Assembly (NCBI RefSeq): GCF_042676245.1
Contig: NZ_JBHTKA010000016.1
Span: 186,001-250,000, forward strand
Reading direction: 5' to 3'
Source: Ohtaekwangia kribbensis
GTDB taxonomy: Bacteria; Bacteroidota; Bacteroidia; Cytophagales; Cyclobacteriaceae
DNA length: 64,000 nt
In this document: in pieces, positions 56,072 to 62,806 of the stretch
Layout: each line of letters begins with the position of its first letter
How positions within the stretch are numbered: the first letter of the stretch is position 1
The notes under the pieces: generated by a model
Databases searched by the model: none
What the model was told of the DNA's origin: nothing
What the model saw: the letters and a program-made list of their open reading frames with translations, nothing else
Made by a program: the position numbers and the translations under genes

Positions 56072-56102
56072 CTGATAACCTGTAAGATGAAAAAAGTCTC
56101 AA

Positions 56103-57983
56103 TCAATATGAAAGTCCGTGGCCGAACTTATATAGCGGCTCTTTCGAATCGTACGGAACATCTTCCTGCTGGTTGCGAACGGCTTCCATCGATGATGGGA
56201 GTTCTATAGGCAGTTTGCCTTCCGGTTTCGCTTTACCGAAAATAACATCCAGCACCGCAGCGTCACTCGCACCGAAGTCAGCCAGTAGGCCTTTTGCGTT
56301 TTCATTGATCTCCGGAATTACTGCGGGTCTGTCTATATAGATATCAACAATAGTTGGTATTGTCTTTAACAACATGAGAATGCTATCCTTTTGTGTTCCT
56401 TTAAAATCAAGATCACCATGGTGAAAACCTCTTGCAAAAAAGTTCTTGGTCTCAACCGGGTACCAGGGAGTATTCAGACGAACAATCGCTATATCTGCCT
56501 GCTCCGGTTTGGCAACCACTTCGCCATACTGTGCTGCTACCGTAGCATTTATATTCTTGATATATAGTTTGAGCTTACCAGACTCCAGCGGCAATACAGT
56601 TTTATCTTTTACCTTATCATTCTTTAATAGTGTGATCGCTCTGCGTTGTGCTGCTTCACCGGCTTTCATAAATTCATCTTTACCAATGGTAGCTACAGCT
56701 TCGTCTACATTTACATAAGGGTTCTCGAATAAGCCAAGCTCAAACTTCTGACGAAGTAATCTTCGTACGGATTGATCGATACGTTCTTCGGTGAGTTTCC
56801 CATCCTTTACCAGTTTCACAACGTGATGAGCACAATCTTCTCCACCAAACTGGTCAACACCGGCATTCAATACTTTGAGTACGCGATCTTCTTCCGAGAG
56901 ATTCTCAACGCCCCATGCACGTGCAGGCCATACTACATCGCCCATCTTGGCATCCGTAATTAAACCCCAGTCGGTACATACCACACCATCATATTTATAC
57001 TTATCACGAAGCAGTCCGGTAATTATATCTTTATTGAAAGAGAATGCAACGTTCTCGCTGGTCTGATCAGTCGGTATACCATAGTAAGGCATGATCGCAG
57101 CGGTGTGTGCTTCGAATGCAGCCTCGAACGGAATCAGGTGATAGCTAAAATTCTTGCCGGGATATACCTGTCCTTTTTGAAACTCGAAATGTGGATCGAG
57201 TCCTTCCTTCTGCGGGCCGCCTCCTGAAAAGTGTTTGGTCATACACGCCACACTGTTCGAATCAAGCTTGTCACCTTGAAAGCCTTTGATATAGGCCTTC
57301 ACTAATTTAGCCGACAGCCTGGCATCTTCACCAAATGTACCGCTGATCCGAGGCCAACGCGGTTCTGTAGCAAGGTCAGCCATGGGGTGTAAAGCTTCGC
57401 GTATACCTGCCGCTATATATTCCTGGCGTGCTACATCGGCATGCTGCTCCATTAATTTTTCATCACCTATAGCAGCAAAGCCTAAAGGCTCTGGCCACTG
57501 CGAAAAATCATTGGCCGTCATGGAAAATATATTATTGCTAAAGGCATTGCGCGGATCAGACGCTATCGTCAGGGGTATACCAAGTCTTGTTTTCTCTTCT
57601 GCAAATTTCTGCAGGTTGTTATACCATGTTGCCAGAACTTTTTTAGGTGGTACAGCCCACACATTAAAGTGCGTCATGTACTTCTCCGTCATCAGCTTGC
57701 TCGCTACAGGCGCGAAGGCGAACATACCTTCACCGGGTTTATCATCAATAGAGCCATCGCTGTTGATGCGCGTTCCGTTGATAAAGAGCATACCTGCTTT
57801 TTCTTCAAGCGTCATTTGTTTCAACAAGTCATCGATGCGTTTGTCGATGGGCTCGCGTGAATCCTCATATACATCGCGTTTGCCATTTTTATTGAGATCA
57901 CGATAGGGAGTATTATCCGAGCAGGACGATAATGCGGCCAGGGCGATCACCGAGCCGTATAGTAATTTAACTGGTTTGATCAT
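56103..57983 (-). CDS. GH3 beta-glycosidase lipoprotein
   Basis: 626 residues with lipobox ALSS-C (Cys21). The N-terminal stretch DLNKNGKRDVYEDS is a calcium-loop-like motif common in this GH3 branch. The barrel has GIPLTIASDPRN, KHFSGGG (about 250-256) and nucleophile Asp338 in VVCTDWG. The C-terminal sandwich closes with YKFGHGLSY, and the protein ends there, so there is no fibronectin-III domain. It splits beta-linked di- and oligosaccharides (glucosides or xylosides), finishing the work of the endo-enzymes. It is divergent from a Nudix-HTH regulator across a promoter with two operator copies. Confidence 0.92.
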   Translation of the reverse strand: MIKPVKLLYGSVIALAALSSCSDNTPYRDLNKNGKRDVYEDSREPIDKRIDDLLKQMTLEEKAGMLFINGTRINSDGSIDDKPGEGMFAFAPVASKLMTEKYMTHFNVWAVPPKKVLATWYNNLQKFAEEKTRLGIPLTIASDPRNAFSNNIFSMTANDFSQWPEPLGFAAIGDEKLMEQHADVARQEYIAAGIREALHPMADLATEPRWPRISGTFGEDARLSAKLVKAYIKGFQGDKLDSNSVACMTKHFSGGGPQKEGLDPHFEFQKGQVYPGKNFSYHLIPFEAAFEAHTAAIMPYYGIPTDQTSENVAFSFNKDIITGLLRDKYKYDGVVCTDWGLITDAKMGDVVWPARAWGVENLSEEDRVLKVLNAGVDQFGGEDCAHHVVKLVKDGKLTEERIDQSVRRLLRQKFELGLFENPYVNVDEAVATIGKDEFMKAGEAAQRRAITLLKNDKVKDKTVLPLESGKLKLYIKNINATVAAQYGEVVAKPEQADIAIVRLNTPWYPVETKNFFARGFHHGDLDFKGTQKDSILMLLKTIPTIVDIYIDRPAVIPEINENAKGLLADFGASDAAVLDVIFGKAKPEGKLPIELPSSMEAVRNQQEDVPYDSKEPLYKFGHGLSY

Positions 57984-57994
57984 AGAGTCTGGTT

Positions 57995-58055
57995 ATTGTG
58001 TTGTGTATACACAATGATAAGTAATATTCATTGTGTTATCAATACGCAATGATAG
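57995..58055. promoter_or_regulatory. Two tandem operator copies between GH3 and Nudix-HTH regulator
   Basis: Two 26-bp sites, 57995-58020 and 58030-58055, match at 21 of 26 positions without gaps. Both begin ATTGTGTT and contain CAATGATA towards the end. The first contains the perfect palindrome TTGTGTATACACAA (58001-58014). Start-to-start distance is 35 bp. They fill the 134-bp divergent gap, so the regulator at 58118 is the natural binder, controlling itself and the GH3/esterase genes. Confidence 0.7.
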
Positions 58056-58117
58056 GTGTAGAAACATTTTTATAGTATCCTGTAAAAATCCGCGTCCAAT
58101 CGCGATATTTGAACGAT

Positions 58118-58870
58118 ATGGATAGGGAAAAACAGTTGCGGGATTTTTTGCTGAAAGGTGATAAAACCTATATGCCCCGGGTGTCAGTGGATTGCGTAAT
58201 CTTTGGATTTCATGAAGACCAGCTAAAGGTGTTGCTGTTGCGCTGGAAGGATGGACGCTGGTGTTTACCGGGTGGATTTGTAAAATGGGATGAGTCGGTG
58301 GATGACTCTGCCGTGCGAACTTTACAGGAGCGTACTGCACTGAATAATATATACCTGCAACAGTTCCATACCTTTGGTGCACCGGATCGCGAACGTGGTA
58401 AAAAACTGAAAGGTATACCTGATAGCAAGAAGAGCTGGATGCACGACCGTTTTGTTTCTATCGGTTATTATGCACTGGTGGAGTTCTCGAAAGTAAACCC
58501 GATCCCCGACTGGCTGAGCGATGCCTGCCACTGGTGGGATCTGCATAAAGTGCCGGCCCTGATCTACGATCATAATGAAATGGTAGAGAAAGCGCTTGAG
58601 AAATTGCGCCTGAGTCTCAACGATCACCCGGTAGGGTATAATTTACTGCAGGAGAAATTTACCATGCCCGAACTGCAGCGACTCTACGAAACCATTCTTG
58701 ACAAACGACTCGATCGCAGAAATTTTCAAAAAAAAATGTTGAGTCTCGGTATCCTCGAACGACTCAAGGAACGCAAGACCGGGGGCGCACACAAAGCTCC
58801 CTTTCTGTATCGGTTCGATAAAAAGAAATACGAACGCGCCATGAAGCAAGGTCTCAAACTCGGCTTCTGA
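58118..58870 (+). CDS. Nudix-domain transcriptional regulator (NrtR/AraR-like)
   Basis: 250 residues from ATG 58118 (an in-frame TTG at 58109 adds three). The N-terminal Nudix domain (about 18-150) has GRWCLPGGFVKWDES, but the Nudix box is degraded: the helix reads SAVRTLQERTAL where the enzyme form needs R-E-x-x-E-E, so hydrolysis is unlikely and the domain is probably a ligand sensor. The C-terminal winged HTH (about 175-245; FTMPELQRLYETILDKRLDRRNFQKKML) is typical of NrtR-type regulators. Bacteroides relatives (AraR) sense arabinose. Here it faces a GH3 lipoprotein, so a pentose or glucoside signal is likely. Confidence 0.9.
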   Translation: MDREKQLRDFLLKGDKTYMPRVSVDCVIFGFHEDQLKVLLLRWKDGRWCLPGGFVKWDESVDDSAVRTLQERTALNNIYLQQFHTFGAPDRERGKKLKGIPDSKKSWMHDRFVSIGYYALVEFSKVNPIPDWLSDACHWWDLHKVPALIYDHNEMVEKALEKLRLSLNDHPVGYNLLQEKFTMPELQRLYETILDKRLDRRNFQKKMLSLGILERLKERKTGGAHKAPFLYRFDKKKYERAMKQGLKLGF

Positions 58871-58952
58871 AGTATAGACGGGAAAAATCCGGTATAGTAT
58901 GCTATCAGGCATTTACTATATTTGAACCGTTTGCTTTATAAATCACCGTTAC

Positions 58953-59492
58953 ATGCAGCTAACAGCAGGAAGCATTTACCATGTATATAATCGCGGAAAC
59001 AGTCGTGAACGTATTTTCTTCTCTTCAGAAGATTACCGACTCTTTCTGAAAAATGCGCGTCTTTACCTCAAACCACAGGCAGATATACTGGCGTGGTGTT
59101 TAATGCCAACGCATTTTCATTTTCTTGTTCATGCCAATGAAACCTCCGTGCAGGTAACGGAAGAAACTGGTTTTAGACGCCAGCAATTTTCGCAGGCGAT
59201 GCGTCAATTATTGAGTTCGTATACGCACACGGTTAGTGAGCAGGAGGGAAGAGCCGTAGGACTTTTTCTGCAACGTACAAAAGCAGTTTGCGTATCGGAT
59301 GACCGTGAGCATGCCGCCATCGCATTCCGGTATATACATCAAAGTCCGGTGCGTACGCGTTTGGTGGAAAAGCTGGAAGACTGGCCGTTCAGTTCTTTTG
59401 CAGATTATGCCGGCATACGCGATGGCAAACTTTGCAACCGGCTATTGGCCACTCGCCTGTTGGATCTTCGGGAAGAAAGCGTTCTGGTGTGA
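58953..59492 (+). CDS. REP-associated tyrosine transposase (Y1/IS200-like, RAYT)
   Basis: 179 residues. It has the Y1-transposase signatures: IYHVYNRGNSRERIFFSSEDY near the start, the HUH motif as His54-Phe-His56 in MPTHFHFLVH, and the putative catalytic Tyr127 in FRYIHQSPVR, followed by DWPFSSFADYAG. No second ORF or clear terminal inverted repeats flank it, so it looks like a domesticated single-copy RAYT rather than an active IS200. RAYTs are linked to dispersed REP palindromes; the dense repeat clusters begin about 0.7 kb downstream. Confidence 0.9.
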   Translation: MQLTAGSIYHVYNRGNSRERIFFSSEDYRLFLKNARLYLKPQADILAWCLMPTHFHFLVHANETSVQVTEETGFRRQQFSQAMRQLLSSYTHTVSEQEGRAVGLFLQRTKAVCVSDDREHAAIAFRYIHQSPVRTRLVEKLEDWPFSSFADYAGIRDGKLCNRLLATRLLDLREESVLV

Positions 59493-59597
59493 GAGTTCCT
59501 GTTGCAGAAGGAGGGAAGATATGTTGCAACAGATGTTTTTTTGGGGAATTTGATGAGATAGAGAAAAGAAGTGCAAAGTCACTTTTTAAAGACGACC

Positions 59598-59927
59598 TTA
59601 CACTTCGTGCTCGTGCATGTAGTTGATGAGTTCAATTTCTTCCGGAGTAAATTTATCCTTGTCTTTTGCCGTTCTTGACTCGATAAAGTCTTCCAGCGTG
59701 ATATAAAACCGCAGTCTGTACTTCCAGATCAATTTGCTACCGATTGCTTCCTTCAATTCTCGAAGGTCGGTTTCGTCATCGATCCAGTACATGTCATGCA
59801 TATCGCGCGTGTCAGAACCTCCCCCTGTATAACCTGGCATAAAGCTGATACGGGAATGTTCCAGCTTTCGCAGAACTTCATTTCTGAAGTCCGATCTTCC
59901 GGAGATATATAATGTTGTCCAGTTCAT
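59598..59927 (-). CDS. Small hypothetical protein
   Basis: 109 residues, soluble, with no signal peptide. It begins MNWTTLYISGRSDFRNEVLRKL, contains GYTGGGSDTRDMHDMYWID, then an acidic helix (ETDLRELKEAIGSKL), and ends with a helix carrying DKFTPEEIELINYMHEHEV. I do not recognise a family. It runs opposite to the transposase gene, ending about 100 bp after it, and is next to the repeat-rich region. Possibly a small regulatory or interaction protein; function unknown. Confidence 0.65.
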   Translation of the reverse strand: MNWTTLYISGRSDFRNEVLRKLEHSRISFMPGYTGGGSDTRDMHDMYWIDDETDLRELKEAIGSKLIWKYRLRFYITLEDFIESRTAKDKDKFTPEEIELINYMHEHEV

Positions 59928-60213
59928 TGTTCTTAGTAATAAAGTTGTACACAGCGTTTAAGTTTAAAAGATTGTATGGGTGCTATGTATAACTTCGATA
60001 CAACCTTTTGTGCAGGTATATATTTATATGTTCGTAACATCGGTTAAAAAATCCCTACACTTAACCATACGCAAAGAAAACACCGAAGGTTTACTGCGAG
60101 CAACAAAACTTTTTACATTTTATTACACCCGACAAGCGAAAACGTGTGTGTGAAAGGAAGAGCATTTCGTGTAGATATACCGTTGTGTTTTGGGGAGGCT
60201 TTGGGACAATGTT
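59928..60213. other. Gap with no recognised feature
   Basis: AT-rich sequence upstream of the 109-codon gene, likely containing its promoter. I find no ORF, repeat word or stable hairpin before the repeat cluster that begins at about 60214. Confidence 0.5.
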
Positions 60214-60618
60214 GTTGGAAGCCGCTAGCTGCTAGTAGATTGCTATAGGTTGAAGTTTTTGCTATTCGGTAAAATGAGTAAGAACTATATAATTTTAATG
60301 TGACTATTTGGGTGACTTTCGTCATCTGTTAAATCTAAAGTAAATATATACTCCCCTGCCATCTCACAGGCGACACAAGGATATCGATATTAACTTCTTG
60401 CGTCTCCCGTCCACAACCAGAAGCCGTCCTTCTTACGTCTTATTTCTTACTTCTGGGTCTTACTTCTAATTCGCAGCTCACAACTCAAAGCTCGCAGCCA
60501 TAAAGTATCCCAAGCCCCAACGAGAATTTTCCAGCAGCCGGTAGCCTGCAGCCAGCAACTTCTTACTTCTGGCTCTATTCTCACAGCTCAAAGCTCACGG
60601 CTCGCAGCTAATTTTGAC
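60214..60618. repeat. Intergenic palindromic repeat cluster 6 (densest)
   Basis: Contains GAAGCCGCTAGCTGCTAG (from about 60219), an AT-rich spacer, then from about 60407: CCAGAAGCCG, CTTCTTACGTC, TTCTTACTTCTGGG, TCGCAGCTCACAACTC, AAAGCTCGCAGCC, CCCCAACGAGAATTTTCC, CAGCAGCCGGTAGCCTGCAG, CCAGCAACTTCTTACTTC, CTCACAGCTCAAAGCTCACG and GCTCGCAGCT. The order resembles cluster 3 at 34.7 kb. It ends about 24 bp before the alpha/beta-hydrolase start. Confidence 0.7.
60557..60589. repeat. Left arm of exact 33-bp inverted repeat
   Basis: This arm begins AACTTCTTACTTCTGG and ends CTCACAGCTC. Its exact reverse complement is at 61642-61674. The pair brackets the hydrolase gene 60642-61637. Allowing a 14-nt gap, a further 11 bp (TAGCTGCGAGC on one side) also match. 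Confidence 0.85.
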
Positions 60619-60641
60619 TATCTTTAGCAAAATCTACCCGT

Positions 60642-61637
60642 ATGACTTCGAAGCGCATTATTAAAATTACCTTCCCTATCTTGTTGTTGGTTGGAATTTA
60701 TTTCCTTGGTCCTGAGCCCGCTACTCCTGTGTTCAATCTTACGTTGCCTCAGGTACCTGATAGTGCTCAGGCACTGGAACAATATGTAGCTGCCAATGAG
60801 GCAAAGCATAAACTAAAACCGAATAACGAAGCGCGCATTGTTTGGAATGACAGCACGCACAAGAAGACTCCGTATGCTGTGGTATACCTGCACGGGTTTA
60901 CCGCGAGTCAGATGGAGGGATCTCCTATACATGAGCAGTTTGCTAAGAAATTTGATTGCAATTTATACCTTTCGCGACTGGCCGATCACGGCATCGATAC
61001 AACGGATGCCCTGGTGAATTTTACTCCTGACAGATTATGGGAAAGTGCCAAGCAGGCCCTGGCTATTGGCAAGAAGCTGGGCGATAAAGTTATCCTGGTA
61101 AGTACATCTACCGGCGGAACACTGGCACTGAAACTCGCTGCCGAATATCCGGATGATGTACATGCACTCATCAATCTTTCACCCAACATTGCGATCAACA
61201 ATGGTGCTGCGTTTTTGTTAAATGATCCATGGGGACTATATATTGTACGCGCGGTGAAAGGTGGTAAATATAGTATATCCGAAGACGACACCGAGGAACA
61301 GGCTAAATACTGGTATACCCAATACCGACTGGAGGCTACTACACAACTGGAAGAACTGGTAGAATCAACGATGACGGAAGAAACCTTTAAACGTGTCAAA
61401 CAGCCATCGCTTACGCTATACTATTACAAAAACGAAGAAGAGCAGGATCCCCAGGTAAAAGTAAGCGCCATGCTGGACATGAACGCGAAGCTAGGCACAC
61501 CGGAAGCATTAAAACAAACCGTAGCCTTCCCCGATGCAGGCAGACACGTAATCGGATCATCGCTCACCAATCCACACTATGAAGAAGTATATAAAGCGAT
61601 GGAGAAGTTTGCTGTGGAGAAACTGGAATTGAAATAG
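60642..61637 (+). CDS. Alpha/beta-hydrolase, membrane-anchored or exported
   Basis: 331 residues. The N-terminal helix (about 8-23) is an anchor or uncleaved signal. Hydrolase features: YLHGFTAS oxyanion loop (about 82-89), nucleophile elbow VSTSTGG with Ser156 (an S-x-S-x-G form instead of G-x-S-x-G), and a late His in DAGRHVIGS (about 308). The middle region LNDPWGLYIVRAVKGG may be a lid. Similar proteins are annotated as carboxylesterase/lipase-like; substrate unknown. The gene is enclosed by an exact 33-bp inverted repeat and repeat clusters on both sides, unlike any other gene here. Confidence 0.85.
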   Translation: MTSKRIIKITFPILLLVGIYFLGPEPATPVFNLTLPQVPDSAQALEQYVAANEAKHKLKPNNEARIVWNDSTHKKTPYAVVYLHGFTASQMEGSPIHEQFAKKFDCNLYLSRLADHGIDTTDALVNFTPDRLWESAKQALAIGKKLGDKVILVSTSTGGTLALKLAAEYPDDVHALINLSPNIAINNGAAFLLNDPWGLYIVRAVKGGKYSISEDDTEEQAKYWYTQYRLEATTQLEELVESTMTEETFKRVKQPSLTLYYYKNEEEQDPQVKVSAMLDMNAKLGTPEALKQTVAFPDAGRHVIGSSLTNPHYEEVYKAMEKFAVEKLELK

Positions 61638-61958
61638 CTGCGAGCTGTGAGAATAGAGCCAGAAGTAAGAAGTTAACCTTTTGTGGTCAACCTATTTCAG
61701 GGACTGACAAGTTACTGCTTCAACGATATACTTTTAGAAAAATGATAAGTATAGAGCAGCTGCGAATTGCGAGCTTTGGGCTGTGAGTAATTTTTTGTAT
61801 TGTACTAAGTGCGTTGCTAAAACTAGGATATGGTACATTATGATACACCAACCTGAAGCCCCTTTAACGTAATCGTTAAATTCAGAAACTCTACCAGCAG
61901 CCAGTAGCTCGAAGCTTTAAAGATAGCAGCGAGCCACGAGCTGCCAGCACCAACACTG
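61638..61958. repeat. Intergenic palindromic repeat cluster 7
   Basis: The 321-bp gap between convergent genes has no ORF. It carries the right arm of the 33-bp inverted repeat (61642-61674), AGCAGCTGCGAATTGCGAG and GGGCTGTGAGTAA (around 61758-61795), the palindrome TTTAACG-TAAT-CGTTAAA (61863-61880), then CAGCAGCCAGTAGCTCGAAG and GCAGCGAGCCACGAGCTGCC up to the GIN gene stop. Confidence 0.7.
61642..61674. repeat. Right arm of exact 33-bp inverted repeat
   Basis: Exact reverse complement of 60557-60589, starting 5 bp after the hydrolase stop codon. It begins GAGCTGTGAGAATAG and ends AGTAAGAAGTT. Confidence 0.85.
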
Positions 61959-62696
61959 CTAGTAGATCTTGTCAATGTGCGCTCTTCCAAAAATAAGGCC
62001 TTTGCTTACCTGGGCGTCTCCGTTGTAAGATACGCGTGACTCACCGAAGGAATTTACGCGGAGTTCGTCTTGTGTGGTGAGTTTGATTTTACTCTCACCA
62101 TATATATTCGTGATGGTAGAGAAACTCTTCAACGCTTGTGTATCGATCTTGTTTTCACCGAAGAGTCTGTATTTCTGATATTCGGCTGTGCCGCCTTTTA
62201 TTTTTAATTCGTTCTCACCGTAGAAGCTTGTCTTGAGGTACTCGGTATTGATAGAAGCCAATGTTATTTCATTTTCACCATACGCTTTCAGTTTAAACTT
62301 CTTAGCCTTCAGTTCGCTCTTGCAGGTTAGCTCCTGTGCTCCGCGAATCTCGAGGTGTTTCAACTGACGATAGGTAACGTACGCTGTTATGGTAGCATTT
62401 CTATAAACACTATTCTTTCCCCAGTTCTCACGCTCTAGTTTGTCTGTTACCCTGGCATCATCCAGGTAGAGGCGGAGTGTTTTTCCTTTTACTTCGATAT
62501 TGATCTTATCGGCTGATACATTGGAATATACCAGGCGGATACTTTCGTGATCACCTTCTTCGAGAATAACATTGATCCTGGGAGAAGCAATAACCCGGTT
62601 AAAGGAACGGAGGTCTTTTGTAATTTCTTCCTGTCCGTAGGTGAGGGTGGCGATAGCGAACAGAAGCGAGGCGAGGGTAATTTTAATCATTTTCAT
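61959..62696 (-). CDS. GIN-domain (DUF2807) exported protein
   Basis: 245 residues with a signal peptide (about 1-21, TYG-Q). The GIN/DUF2807 fold is an autotransporter-like right-handed beta-helix. Early segments RVIASPRINVILEEGDHESIRLVYSN and IEVKGKTLRLYLDD are typical. From about 140 a short turn repeats six times with little change (YGENEI, YGENEL, FGENKI, YGESKI, FGESRV, FGRAHI), one rung per turn. Such proteins are periplasmic or surface-exposed, of unknown function. The region 62697-62806 upstream contains GTTATCC direct repeats. Confidence 0.9.
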   Translation of the reverse strand: MKMIKITLASLLFAIATLTYGQEEITKDLRSFNRVIASPRINVILEEGDHESIRLVYSNVSADKINIEVKGKTLRLYLDDARVTDKLERENWGKNSVYRNATITAYVTYRQLKHLEIRGAQELTCKSELKAKKFKLKAYGENEITLASINTEYLKTSFYGENELKIKGGTAEYQKYRLFGENKIDTQALKSFSTITNIYGESKIKLTTQDELRVNSFGESRVSYNGDAQVSKGLIFGRAHIDKIY

Positions 62697-62806
62697 AAAT
62701 CCTTTAATAGTGTTTCATTTCAGACAGCCGACTTGGTGTTTACCCCTACGTGATGATGAAAAGTTATCCGTTATCCGTATTTGCTAATAACGATTCACGA
62801 ATAACG

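Noticed and set aside
58870..59600. Complete IS200/IS605 element around the Y1 transposase
   Set aside because: No conserved subterminal hairpins or TnpB-like ORF are visible on either side.
60642..61674. Simple composite transposon around the alpha/beta hydrolase
   Set aside because: Only 33-bp arms without any transposase inside; reported instead as a flanked cassette.
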